This document shows, piece by piece, positions 6,866 through 15,133 of a DNA stretch of 64,000 bases (within the stretch, counting starts at the first letter, position 1; the number at the start of each line of letters is the position of its first letter). The stretch is from Planctomycetota bacterium (GTDB lineage Bacteria > Planctomycetota > Phycisphaerae > Sedimentisphaerales > Anaerobacaceae), in assembly GCA_023481165.1 (NCBI GenBank), contig JAMCWO010000150.1:1-64000 (forward strand). Direction: 5' to 3'. Below the pieces are notes generated by a model. It searched no databases and had not been told where the DNA came from. It saw nothing but the letters and a program-made list of their open reading frames with translations. The position numbers were made by a program, and so were the translations under genes.

Positions 6866-8824
6866 GTGTTGTGTGGGGGCTTGAGTCTGATAATATTGGC
6901 CGGCTGCGGGGTAACGGTGCGGGATCAAAAACGGCCTTTGATCCGACATGACAAAATTCGCGGTGAAATTGAAGGCGTGGTCGAGCACCGCACCGATAAA
7001 CAGGAATCAGGTCCCGAAAAACGGGAGAGCAAAAGCAACGTGTTCGAGGAACGACTGAGGCTGGCGACCACGGGCGATGTGTATCATCCGGATTTTCTGA
7101 ACTATGACCTAATGGTGGGAGCCGGATTGGCGCAGCAGAACATCGAGTCGGACGACCTGTCGGGCTGGAGCACCGGGACGCTCAGCGAGTACCAGGTGTC
7201 CGCCCAGATCCTGCGCACCAAGCCCTACTCCGGCACGGTCAACGCCAGCAAGACGCAGGACCTGATCCCCCGGCAGTTTCTGTCGCCCCTGTGGGCCGAC
7301 AACCAAAGTGAATCCGCGACCGTTATTCTGAAGCCTGAAGCCTGGCCGATGATGTTCCAATACAGCGACAGCAAGATCGACCAGGAGGGTTTTCAGCACT
7401 TCGCGCCGGACTTTTTCTCCCGCGACGAACAGCAGTTCCGCTACTCCGTCGATCACGATTTCAGCAAGTTCTCACACATGCATTTCGACTTCGATCACAC
7501 CGACGCGACCCAGGAGACCGTGGGGGCCGTGCTGGACACGGATACGAACGCGTACAATTTCTCGCATGACTTTCTGTTCGGCCCGGACGAGCAGCACCGC
7601 CTCGACTCTCTCTTCAGCTACATCGACCAGGGGGGCTCCTTCGACTATCAGGATCTCCGGCTGCAGGAGCGCCTGAAGCTGCAGCACACTCCCAATTTCT
7701 TCAGCCGGTACGATCTGCAATACGACGACCTGGAGCGAGACACGCTGAGCAACCAGCAGCTCCGCGGCCAGGCAGGTATCGAGCACCACCTGTTCGAGAG
7801 TCTCGTGACGAACGCCGACGCCTTCGTCTCTCAGACGGAGCTGGGATCGGATGAGAATCTCTTCCAGTACGGCGGGATCTTCGGGCTCAACTACCGCAAG
7901 ACCAACCCCTGGGGCCTCTTGCTCAGCAACTACGACGCCAGTTACACCCGCAGCGATCAGACGGGAGGCGCCGGCAAAGGCGTGGTCGTCGGGGAAGCGC
8001 ACACGGCCACCGATGTGGTCCCGGTCGAGTTGAACCGCACGAACATCGACCTCTCGACCCTCCGGGTCAGAACGGCCAGCGGTCTGCTGTACCAGCCCGG
8101 CGACGACTACCTCATCTCCCAGCAGAACGGCCGGGTGTTCCTCACGACGTTCGTCGTCGGCGGCGCGATTCCCCCGAATTTCACCCGGGGGCAGGACTTC
8201 CTCGTCGATTACGAGTTCTTCGTGGACCCCGAGCGGCAGGAGGACACCTTCCGCCAGAACTTCACCATCCGCGAACGCTTCAAAAACGGAATCTCGGTGT
8301 ACTACGGATTGCGGCAGCAGCAGCAGGATATCACTTCGAACGTGGCCGAGGTGATTGCCGACGAATACCTGGCCCACACGGTCGGCATTGACTACACCAA
8401 CAACGGCCTGTTCCTGGTGGCGGAGTACTATATCGAAGACTCGACCCTGATCCCCACGATCAGCAAGAAACTGGAGGGCCGCTATCGCTGGATGATCGGA
8501 CCGGCGACCACGGCCAGCCTCGGGGTCGGCAATCAATGGCTGGATTTCAGCGAGCCGGATGCCCGGCAGGTGCAACTGTTCGAGACGACCGGCGAGATCT
8601 TCAGCCGGCTGACCGACAACTATAGCATCTCCAGCACCGTGAACTATCGCCATGAGCAAGACACGCGTTTCGGGACCACCAGAGGATTTCAGATCGACAA
8701 CAAGCTGGAGTACCAATACCGGCAGGTTACGGCCACGATCGGCGCGGAGTTGAATTTCCTGGAACGCCGCGACGATCGGATCGACGGCATCTTTCTGTAC
8801 ATCAGGGCCCTGCGGCGTTTCTGA
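6866..8824 (+). CDS. Outer-membrane beta-barrel protein, probable porin of a cytochrome conduit
   Basis: About 652 aa with a signal ending in an apparent lipobox (IILAGC). The rest is a long series of alternating polar/aromatic strands typical of large barrels (RYSVDHDFSKFSHMHFDFDH, HLFESLVTNADAFVSQTELG). The final segment FLYIRALRRF ends in Phe, as outer-membrane barrels usually do. A central stretch (YQPGDDYLISQQNGRVF, FLVDYEFFVDPERQ) resembles the short beta domain between strands in deltaproteobacterial barrels found beside NHL and cytochrome genes. There is no MtrB-type CXXC. The start is uncertain: GTG 6866 gives a compact signal, whereas an in-frame TTG at 6752 would translate through repeat A (6788-6813). 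Its position between heme lipoproteins and NHL proteins suggests a sheath for an outer-membrane electron conduit. Confidence 0.75.
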   Translation: MLCGGLSLIILAGCGVTVRDQKRPLIRHDKIRGEIEGVVEHRTDKQESGPEKRESKSNVFEERLRLATTGDVYHPDFLNYDLMVGAGLAQQNIESDDLSGWSTGTLSEYQVSAQILRTKPYSGTVNASKTQDLIPRQFLSPLWADNQSESATVILKPEAWPMMFQYSDSKIDQEGFQHFAPDFFSRDEQQFRYSVDHDFSKFSHMHFDFDHTDATQETVGAVLDTDTNAYNFSHDFLFGPDEQHRLDSLFSYIDQGGSFDYQDLRLQERLKLQHTPNFFSRYDLQYDDLERDTLSNQQLRGQAGIEHHLFESLVTNADAFVSQTELGSDENLFQYGGIFGLNYRKTNPWGLLLSNYDASYTRSDQTGGAGKGVVVGEAHTATDVVPVELNRTNIDLSTLRVRTASGLLYQPGDDYLISQQNGRVFLTTFVVGGAIPPNFTRGQDFLVDYEFFVDPERQEDTFRQNFTIRERFKNGISVYYGLRQQQQDITSNVAEVIADEYLAHTVGIDYTNNGLFLVAEYYIEDSTLIPTISKKLEGRYRWMIGPATTASLGVGNQWLDFSEPDARQVQLFETTGEIFSRLTDNYSISSTVNYRHEQDTRFGTTRGFQIDNKLEYQYRQVTATIGAELNFLERRDDRIDGIFLYIRALRRF

Positions 8825-8845
8825 CCGATAGGAAATTTGATGGGT

Positions 8846-8933
8846 GATTTTTGATGGTTGACTGAAATCATCAAAAAATCAAAAATCATAATAAGTATGA
8901 TCTGCCAATTTAAAAAATCAACCATCAAAAATC
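8846..8933. repeat. AT-rich inverted repeat (family D) covering the start of an NHL gene
   Basis: GATTTTTGATGGTTGA (8846-8861) and its exact reverse complement (8918-8933) bracket A/T-rich sequence full of AAAAATCA units, far lower in GC than its surroundings. Similar AT-rich tracts occur at 37051-37081. The candidate start codons of the downstream gene lie inside it. Confidence 0.7.
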
Positions 8934-10036
8934 GCACTTCGACGGTCCTGTTCGTGCTGGCCCTGGCCGGCGCCGGCTGCGGCCCGCAGGAGTCCGAGCT
9001 CTTGAAATCGCCTGCGACACCCCTGGTGTGGCCCGAGCCGCCCGAGCAGCCCCGGATCACGTACTTGGGCGCCGTGTCCACCGAATCCGATATGGAGAAG
9101 CCCGGCTCGCTCTTCGATGGGCTGGGGGCGCTGCTGTTCGGCACCAAGCCGGTGGGCATTCTGGTTTCGCCCTACGCGGTGGCGGTCGATCCGACGGGGA
9201 TCATGTACGTGGCGGATACGGGCGGGGCGGTGGTTCATGCGTTCGATCTGCGCACCCGCGACTACAGACAGTTCTGTGATTTGAACAAAGAGCCCGGGCC
9301 CCCAACGCGCACTTGGGTTCCCAAACGCGACGCATCGCGTTTGGGGGACCCTTCTGCGTTGGGGACCCCGGGCAAGCTGCGCAGGCCGGTCGCGCTGGTG
9401 ACGTCCAGCGAGCGGGTTTACGTCGTGGACAGCGGCCTGCGCCAGGTCTGCGTCTTCAAGAGAAACGGCGAGTTTCTGTTCGCCTTCGGGCAGGATCGGC
9501 TGGCGCGGCCGGCCGGCATCGCGTGCCGCCATTCCCAAGGCACGATCTATGTGGCCGACGCGGGCCGCCACACCATCTGCGTGTTCGACCACGAGGGCAA
9601 GCCTCTCAAGGAGATAGGCATGCGCGGCACGGGCCCCGGCCAGTTCAATTTCCCCACCCATCTGTGGGTCGACGACGCGGGGCAGCTCTACGTGAGCGAC
9701 ACGCTTAACTTCCGGATCCAGGTGTTCGATCCCGGCGACCGGTTCGTACGGATGTTCGGGCAGCAGGGTGACCGGCCGGGCAATTTCGCCCATCCCTGCG
9801 GCATCGCCACCGATCCGTCCGGGAACATCTACGTGACCGACCGGCAATTCGAGAACGTGCAGATCTTCGATGCCCAGGGGCGTATCCTGATGGCCCTCGG
9901 GCAGGAAGGCAGCGGCCCCGGCGAATTCTGGCTGCCGGCCGGCCTTTTCATCGACGGGCACGGCAGACTCTACGTGGCCGATTCCTTCAATAAGCGAATC
10001 CAGATCTTCGAGCTTCTGAAGGAGACCGCGCCATGA
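8897..10036 (+). CDS. NHL-repeat beta-propeller lipoprotein, second copy
   Basis: About 379 aa: signal with lipobox (ALAGAGC), the opening WPEPPEQPRITYLGAVS also seen in the first NHL lipoprotein, then clear NHL repeats (IMYVADTGGAVVHAFD, IYVADAGRHTICVFD, LYVSDTLNFRIQVFD, IYVTDRQFENVQIFD, LYVADSFNKRIQIFE) making one six-bladed propeller. A 27-residue stretch between blades comes from a nested palindromic repeat (9293-9372). The start is unclear because the 5' end lies in an AT-rich inverted repeat: ATG 8897 is used here, and TTG 8858 is an alternative. Its stop overlaps the next ATG (ATGA), so it is coupled to the 12-heme cytochrome. It is probably membrane-anchored with the propeller in the periplasm or outside. 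Confidence 0.87.
   Translation: MICQFKKSTIKNRTSTVLFVLALAGAGCGPQESELLKSPATPLVWPEPPEQPRITYLGAVSTESDMEKPGSLFDGLGALLFGTKPVGILVSPYAVAVDPTGIMYVADTGGAVVHAFDLRTRDYRQFCDLNKEPGPPTRTWVPKRDASRLGDPSALGTPGKLRRPVALVTSSERVYVVDSGLRQVCVFKRNGEFLFAFGQDRLARPAGIACRHSQGTIYVADAGRHTICVFDHEGKPLKEIGMRGTGPGQFNFPTHLWVDDAGQLYVSDTLNFRIQVFDPGDRFVRMFGQQGDRPGNFAHPCGIATDPSGNIYVTDRQFENVQIFDAQGRILMALGQEGSGPGEFWLPAGLFIDGHGRLYVADSFNKRIQIFELLKETAP
9293..9372. repeat. Nested palindromic repeat A (element inside an element), in frame
   Basis: Outer arms GGGCCCCCAACGC and GCGTTGGGGACCC are interrupted by an inner short-form palindrome, TCCCAAACGCGA-CGCA-TCGCGTTTGGGGGA. This looks like one copy inserted into another. The whole unit keeps the reading frame of the NHL lipoprotein and encodes a Pro/Arg/Gly-rich insert (PTRTWVPKRDASRLGDPSAL) between two propeller blades. 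Confidence 0.8.
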
Positions 10037-11685
10037 GGGCAGGGTCCACCACTGCGGCCTTGATTTGTCTGGCGGCCCTGGCGGGATCGAGCAGAGGGGC
10101 CGGCACAGGATCCATTCAGGGCACGCCTCACGATCTGTCCCCGGTCGCGGGCGGCGGATCGTGCAGTTTCTGCCATACGCCGCACGGCGCCCTGCCCGGG
10201 ACACCCCTGTGGAGCCACAAACTCTCCACCGCCGTCTACAAAATCTACGAGAGCTCTTCGCTCAAGGCGAAGGTCGGCCAGCCGACGGGCTCCAGCAAAC
10301 TCTGTCTGAGTTGCCACGACGGCACAGTGGCCTTGACCGAAACGATCACCGGCGCGGCCGGTGGGGCGTATATTTCTGCCGGTGGCTCCAACCTGGGGAC
10401 GGACCTGTCGGATGACCACCCGATCAGCTTTGTCTACTCCTCCGGCCTATCGGCCGAAGATCCGCAAATCCGGCCGCCCCTCGGCTTGTCGCCGTTATTG
10501 AAGCTGGATCGTTCCGGCGAGCTGCAATGCACAACTTGCCACGATGCCCACGACAACCGCCACGGCAAGTTTCTCGTGATGCCCAACGACAGGTCGCAGA
10601 TGTGCGTGAGCTGCCACAACATGAAGAGCTGGACCACGTCCGTGCATGAGAGCTCCGCGGTCCTGGTCGCCGCGTCCAGCGATCCTTACCTGCAGAGCGG
10701 CAACCGCGGCACGCTGGCGGAGGTCGGCTGTCTGGCCTGTCATCGGCCGCACGGCGCCGGCGGCCGCCAGCGACTCCTCCACTTCGCCCAACTGGAAGAG
10801 AATTGCCTGGACTGTCACAATGGACTCGTGGCGAACACGGATATCCGCGCCGACATGCTCAAGCTCAGCCGGCACAATGTCCTGCGCTACCGGGGGATTC
10901 ATGACCCCCGGGAGGTCCCCTCGGCGGCGCCCCTGCACGTCGAATGTGTGGATTGTCACAATCCTCACGCCACGCAGCGTGCTCCTGCGCAGGCGCCGGC
11001 GGTCCCCGGTGCCATGCAGGGCGCTTCGGGCGTTACCATCACCGGTGCGCCAACGGCCAATGTCCAATTCGGCTATGAGGTCTGCTTCAAGTGCCATGCC
11101 GACAACCCGGAGCGTCCCCAATCGCGCATCACCCGGCAGATTACCCGATGCCGCCGCCGATGCGAATTCGAGCCTTCCGGGCCCTCGTTCCACCCGGTCG
11201 CGGCGCCCGGGGTGAATCCGAACGTCCCGAGCCTGGTTCCGCCGATGACCGTGGCGACGCTCATTTATTGCACCGATTGCCACGGCTCCGACGGCGGCTC
11301 CGGGGCCAAAGGCCCGCACGGGTCCATCTATCCATACCTGCTGGCCGGTCGGTACGAGACCGCCGATTTCACGCCGGAAAGCAGCTCCTCCTACGAACTC
11401 TGCTATCGCTGCCACAGTAGAAATAGCATTCTGGGCGATCAGAGTTTTGCCGGCCACAGCCAACACCTGCAAAACGGAATCCCCTGCTCGGCGTGCCATG
11501 ATCCGCACGGCATCACCGCGTCCCAGGGATCGAGACTGAACAACAGTCACCTGATCAATTTCGACGTGGCTATCGTTCGGCCCGATCCCGTCACGGGCCG
11601 GCAGGCCTTTGAAGACCTGGGGGTCTTTCACGGACGCTGCTATCTGTCCTGTCATGGCCGCAGCCATTCTCCGAAGGAGTACTGA
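10033..11685 (+). CDS. Secreted multiheme cytochrome c, up to 12 hemes
   Basis: A 550-aa exported protein with a signal peptide (TTAALICLAALAGSSRGAG). It has eleven CXXCH motifs (CSFCH, CLSCH, CTTCH, CVSCH, CLACH, CLDCH, CVDCH, CFKCH, CTDCH, CYRCH, CSACH) and a terminal CX3CH (CYLSCH). Many are followed by xPH, as in doubled-CXXCH domains. Its first ~180 residues are homologous to the tetraheme protein at 2859. Its ATG overlaps the NHL gene stop (ATGA), indicating translational coupling, and ccmE follows three bases after its stop. It is a good candidate for the large heme wire partner of the barrel and propeller lipoproteins; that pairing is inferred from gene order. Confidence 0.93.
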   Translation: MRAGSTTAALICLAALAGSSRGAGTGSIQGTPHDLSPVAGGGSCSFCHTPHGALPGTPLWSHKLSTAVYKIYESSSLKAKVGQPTGSSKLCLSCHDGTVALTETITGAAGGAYISAGGSNLGTDLSDDHPISFVYSSGLSAEDPQIRPPLGLSPLLKLDRSGELQCTTCHDAHDNRHGKFLVMPNDRSQMCVSCHNMKSWTTSVHESSAVLVAASSDPYLQSGNRGTLAEVGCLACHRPHGAGGRQRLLHFAQLEENCLDCHNGLVANTDIRADMLKLSRHNVLRYRGIHDPREVPSAAPLHVECVDCHNPHATQRAPAQAPAVPGAMQGASGVTITGAPTANVQFGYEVCFKCHADNPERPQSRITRQITRCRRRCEFEPSGPSFHPVAAPGVNPNVPSLVPPMTVATLIYCTDCHGSDGGSGAKGPHGSIYPYLLAGRYETADFTPESSSSYELCYRCHSRNSILGDQSFAGHSQHLQNGIPCSACHDPHGITASQGSRLNNSHLINFDVAIVRPDPVTGRQAFEDLGVFHGRCYLSCHGRSHSPKEY

Positions 11686-11688
11686 GAA

Positions 11689-12087
11689 GTGAACACAAAA
11701 ACCGTAGTCAAGCTCGGCATCGGCATCCTCGTCATCGGCGGCGGCATCGGGTACTTCATGTACCAGGCCATGCAGTCATCTTGGGCCTACTACTATTCCG
11801 TTGATGACTTCGCTACCGCCGGAACGGCGTCGCAAGGGCAGTCGTTCCGTTTGGCCGGCCGGGTCAAGGCCGGCAGCGTCGAGCGCGACCTGCAGAACAT
11901 GACACTGCGGTTCACACTGGCGGGGGCCCAGACCCAGTTGCCGGTGCTCTACAAAGGCGTGACGCCGGACAACTTCACGGAAGACAAAGAGGTGGTCGTG
12001 GAAGGGCGGTTGGCGGCCACCGGCGTGTTCCAAGCCGACACCCTCATGACTCGGTGCGAATCGAAATACCAGGCGAAAGTGAAATAG
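11689..12087 (+). CDS. ccmE: Cytochrome c maturation protein CcmE, CxxxY type
   Basis: 132 aa: a short N-terminal membrane anchor (VVKLGIGILVIGGGIGYFM) then the OB-fold heme chaperone domain (FRLAGRVKAGSVERD, LPVLYKGVTPDNFTEDKEVVVEG, TLMTRCESKYQ). In classical CcmE the heme-binding histidine lies in HxxxY; here the position is Cys in CESKY. This CxxxY form is known from Desulfovibrio and archaea and goes with the reduced 'system I*' that lacks CcmH. It passes heme from CcmC to CcmF in the periplasm. GTG start with GAAGGAG about ten bases upstream; it follows the 12-heme cytochrome by three bases. Confidence 0.93.
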   Translation: MNTKTVVKLGIGILVIGGGIGYFMYQAMQSSWAYYYSVDDFATAGTASQGQSFRLAGRVKAGSVERDLQNMTLRFTLAGAQTQLPVLYKGVTPDNFTEDKEVVVEGRLAATGVFQADTLMTRCESKYQAKVK

Positions 12088-12089
12088 AC

Positions 12090-14021
12090 ATGCCGGAATT
12101 TGGACAATTCGCACTGCGGCTGGGACTATTACTGAGCGCGTACGCGATTCTGGTCGATCTCGTCGGCCGGCGATGGAACCGCCGCGAGCTGCTCGCCAGC
12201 GGACGCAATGCCACGATCGGCTGTCTGCTCTGCCTGACGGCGGCTTGCATCGCCCTGGAAATCCTGCTGGCGCGCAGCGATTTCTCCGTCCGGTACGTGG
12301 CCGAGAACACTGCGCGGGCACTGCCCTTCGTCTACAAACTTACGGCGCTGTGGGCGGGGGCAGCGGGGTCATTGCTGCTGTGGCTATGGCTTCAGACCGG
12401 CTTTGTCGTCCTGGCTTTCGCGAAGTTCGACCGGGATTCTGAGCGTTTTTGCGCTACAGCGCGGGCCGCGGCGAACCTCGTAGCGGTGTTCTTCTTCCTG
12501 GTCCTGATCTTCGACAAAGACCCGTTCGGGTTGTCGGTCACGATGCCCCGCGACGGCGCAGGTCTCAATCCGCTGCTTCAGCATCCGGCGATGGTCCTGC
12601 ATCCGCCGGCCTTATTTCTGGGCTACGCCGCGTTCGCCATCCCGTACGCTTGGGTATTCGCGGCGTTGCGGCGGGACGATACCAGCCAGCCGCCCATCCT
12701 CTTGTCCCTCGCCCGAAACAGTGCCTTGTTCGCCTGGATGTTTCTGACGGTCGGTATTGCCCTGGGAGCCTGGTGGGCCTATGAGGAGTTGGGCTGGGGC
12801 GGCTACTGGGCTTGGGACCCGGTGGAGAACGCGTCCCTGATCCCGTGGCTGACCGCGACGGCTCTCCTGCATTGCGCCCGTACCTTCCGGGCCGGCACGA
12901 AGACGGGGCTGTGGTTCATGGTTCTGGCCCTGGTTACTTTCAGCCTCTGCATCTTCGGGACATTCCTGACGCGATATGGCCTGGTCTCCAGCGTCCACGC
13001 CTTCCCCGAGCCGGGTCTGGGCATCCTGTTTCTCGTCCTGCTAATCGTGATTTGGGCGGTAGGCGGCCCCCTGATCGTGCGCGGGCACCTGCGGTCCAGT
13101 GCGACGGCCCAAACTCAGGGCCCCGGCATTCGTTTCGTGGTCTGGAACAACTGGCTGATGGTTCTGCTGGCCTTCGTGGTCCTGGTCGGAACGTTGTTCC
13201 CCTTCTTGAGCGGTTTGGTCAGCAGCCAAAAGATCACCCTCAAGAGTGATTATTTCACGAAGATCACGGCCCCCGGCGGTTTGGTTCTTCTGCTTTTGCT
13301 GGGCGTCTGTCCCCACCTGATGCGGCATGGCTTGAGCAAGAGCTGGCGTATCGTGGGGGCCGCAGTCACAGCGGTCGCTGCGGTACTGATCTGGATGCTG
13401 GCTCATGATTTGGCGATTGCGTATCTCGTGGCATGCGCGTTCGTCGGGATGAACCTGGTTGCGGATTTCATTCAGCGGTACACACGCCGCGGCGTACCCG
13501 GGGAGGCCACCCCGGTCGGTGCGAACTTGCGCTGGCATGGGGCCAGAGTCGTGCACATTGGTGTGCTGCTGGCTTTCGTGGGAATCGCGGGCTCCGGCGG
13601 GTTCGATCTCCAGAAACAGGTGGCCCTCAGGCCGGGTGAGCGGACGCAGGTCGGTGATTTCGAACTCGCGTATGACGGTCTGGATGCCCAGCACGGCGCG
13701 AACTTCACCGCGGTGAAAGCCAATGTATCGGTCTATCGGGGGCAAACCCGCATCGCCCAACTTGCGCCCGCTGTGGCCTTCTATAGTCGGTCGGAAAAAC
13801 GCACCAGCGAAGTGGATATTCGACGCACCTTGGCCGGCGATCTGTATCTGGCCTTGACCGAAGTGGACAGCGGCAGCAAACTGATCAACCTGACGATCTA
13901 CATCAAGCCCCTGATCAACTGGATCTGGATCGGCAGCGGCTTGATGGTGCTCGGAACGGCGCTCGTACTGGCGGCGGGTCTCGGACGCACACGGGGCGCC
14001 CCACAGGGGAATGGACAATGA
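12090..14021 (+). CDS. ccmF: Cytochrome c heme lyase CcmF
   Basis: 643 aa, polytopic membrane protein. It carries the heme-handling WWD signature of the family (GWGGYWAWDPVENASLIPWL split around residues 225-250), conserved motifs such as NPLLQHPAMVLHPPALFLGY, and a C-terminal periplasmic domain before a last membrane helix. It ligates heme to CXXCH motifs of exported apocytochromes. ATG 12090 lies two bases after the ccmE stop. It ends by overlapping the next small ORF by one base. Confidence 0.95.
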   Translation: MPEFGQFALRLGLLLSAYAILVDLVGRRWNRRELLASGRNATIGCLLCLTAACIALEILLARSDFSVRYVAENTARALPFVYKLTALWAGAAGSLLLWLWLQTGFVVLAFAKFDRDSERFCATARAAANLVAVFFFLVLIFDKDPFGLSVTMPRDGAGLNPLLQHPAMVLHPPALFLGYAAFAIPYAWVFAALRRDDTSQPPILLSLARNSALFAWMFLTVGIALGAWWAYEELGWGGYWAWDPVENASLIPWLTATALLHCARTFRAGTKTGLWFMVLALVTFSLCIFGTFLTRYGLVSSVHAFPEPGLGILFLVLLIVIWAVGGPLIVRGHLRSSATAQTQGPGIRFVVWNNWLMVLLAFVVLVGTLFPFLSGLVSSQKITLKSDYFTKITAPGGLVLLLLLGVCPHLMRHGLSKSWRIVGAAVTAVAAVLIWMLAHDLAIAYLVACAFVGMNLVADFIQRYTRRGVPGEATPVGANLRWHGARVVHIGVLLAFVGIAGSGGFDLQKQVALRPGERTQVGDFELAYDGLDAQHGANFTAVKANVSVYRGQTRIAQLAPAVAFYSRSEKRTSEVDIRRTLAGDLYLALTEVDSGSKLINLTIYIKPLINWIWIGSGLMVLGTALVLAAGLGRTRGAPQGNGQ

Positions 14022-14125
14022 TGGTTCTGAAGTGGGTCTTGTTGCTCGTATGTGTGGCCTTGGCGCTCTGGCCGCTGCTGGCCAGACACGAAAGCTCCAG
14101 CGGCAAAGAGGGGAAAGCGCCATGA
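14021..14125 (+). CDS. 34-aa single-pass membrane protein in the ccm operon
   Basis: An ORF too short for default gene calling. ATG 14021 shares its A with the ccmF stop codon, and its own stop TGA overlaps the next gene's start (ATGA at 14122-14125). The product is one hydrophobic helix (WVLLLVCVALALWPLLA) with a short charged tail (RHESSSGKEGKAP). It is not CcmD, which lies at 17231. Tight coupling on both sides argues that it is translated. Its role is unknown; a small accessory subunit of CcmF is one idea. Confidence 0.6.
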   Translation: MVLKWVLLLVCVALALWPLLARHESSSGKEGKAP

Positions 14126-15129
14126 GGTATTCGATTGCAACAGTTCTGATCGTTCTATTCCCGGTTTGGATGCCGACCGCCGCCTTCGCCCAAGCCCGGC
14201 TTACGGTCGAGGTCAAGAACCATACGGCCAACGGTGCCACGGTTGCGGGCGACGAAGTTGTGCTCGAGGTTTACCGAGGGCAGGAGCAGATCGAGTCTTT
14301 GCAGGCAAAGGTCGGTGCGGATGGCAAGGCGGTTTTTGAAAACATCCTGACCGGACCGAACATGGCCGCGGTGGCCACGGCCAAACACCAGAACATGGCC
14401 TTCCGCAGCGAGCCTGTCGCGCTGAACCCGGCCACAGGCGAATTCTCCGCCGGCGTGCAGGTGTTCGATGTCTCGACGGATACCGCGCAGCTATCCGTGG
14501 GCGTGCATCACATCCTGGTCGCGGTGCGCGGCGCAGCGCTCGAATTCACCGAGTACATGCAACTGAAGAATGTCTCCGACAGGGCGATCACCGGCGCCAA
14601 ACGCGATGACCAGAACCGGCCCTCTGTAATCGAGGTCAGGCTGCCGCAGGGCTTTCAGGATCTGTCGGCCTCCGGCTATCTCGAACCGGAGGCGCTCGTG
14701 GTCACCGCGGATGGGTTTTATGACACGATGGCCGTGCCGCCCGGCGAGCACCAGGTCACGTTCTCCTACAAGGTGGGAATCAACCGCCGCACCGTCAAGA
14801 TCGTCAAAGAGATTACCCTGCCCACGGCGGAGCTGATGCTCTTTTGGACGCACGGGCAGGGCAAGCTGGAGGGGCTGGGGGAGCCCAACGACCGGCTCGC
14901 CAATGCCGATGGGGCGCCGATGGAGTATTATCGGCGCAGCAATCTTAAGCCCGGAGATCGGCTTGCTTTTCAGTTCTCCGGCTTCAAGGCAAAATCCGGC
15001 GACTACAGTTGGATTGTGCTGGGCGTGGTGTTTGCCGCCCTGGTGGTAATTGCGCTTTGGCGGCTGCGTCGAAGCCCGCAGCGCCGCTGCGCGTCGGGGG
15101 CAGTCGAATCCGGACGAGAACGTGCGTAA
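14122..15129 (+). CDS. Exported membrane-anchored protein of unknown function in the ccm operon
   Basis: 335 aa with a signal peptide (VLIVLFPVWMPTAAFAQ). Beta-rich extracellular domains follow: the first (LTVEVKNHTANGATVAGDEV, YRGQEQIESLQAKVG) resembles carboxypeptidase-regulatory or Ig-like folds, and a later part has VGINRRTVKIVKEITLPTAE. A C-terminal membrane helix (WIVLGVVFAALVVIALWRL) completes it. The basic tail is partly encoded by an inverted piece of repeat B (15083-15100). It sits between ccmF and ccmA, where other systems carry ccmG/ccmH, but has no CxxC and cannot replace their thiol chemistry directly. The function is unknown; apocytochrome handling is a guess from position. Confidence 0.75.
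   Translation: MRYSIATVLIVLFPVWMPTAAFAQARLTVEVKNHTANGATVAGDEVVLEVYRGQEQIESLQAKVGADGKAVFENILTGPNMAAVATAKHQNMAFRSEPVALNPATGEFSAGVQVFDVSTDTAQLSVGVHHILVAVRGAALEFTEYMQLKNVSDRAITGAKRDDQNRPSVIEVRLPQGFQDLSASGYLEPEALVVTADGFYDTMAVPPGEHQVTFSYKVGINRRTVKIVKEITLPTAELMLFWTHGQGKLEGLGEPNDRLANADGAPMEYYRRSNLKPGDRLAFQFSGFKAKSGDYSWIVLGVVFAALVVIALWRLRRSPQRRCASGAVESGRERA
15083..15100 (-). repeat. Dispersed repeat B, partial inverted copy 3
   Basis: GCCGCTGCGCGTCGGGGG is the exact reverse complement of CCCCCGACGCGCAGCGGC, which joins the two halves of repeat B at 5121-5169. It lies at the 3' end of the unknown ccm-operon gene and sets its last residues. Confidence 0.5.
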
Positions 15130-15133
15130 GGCA

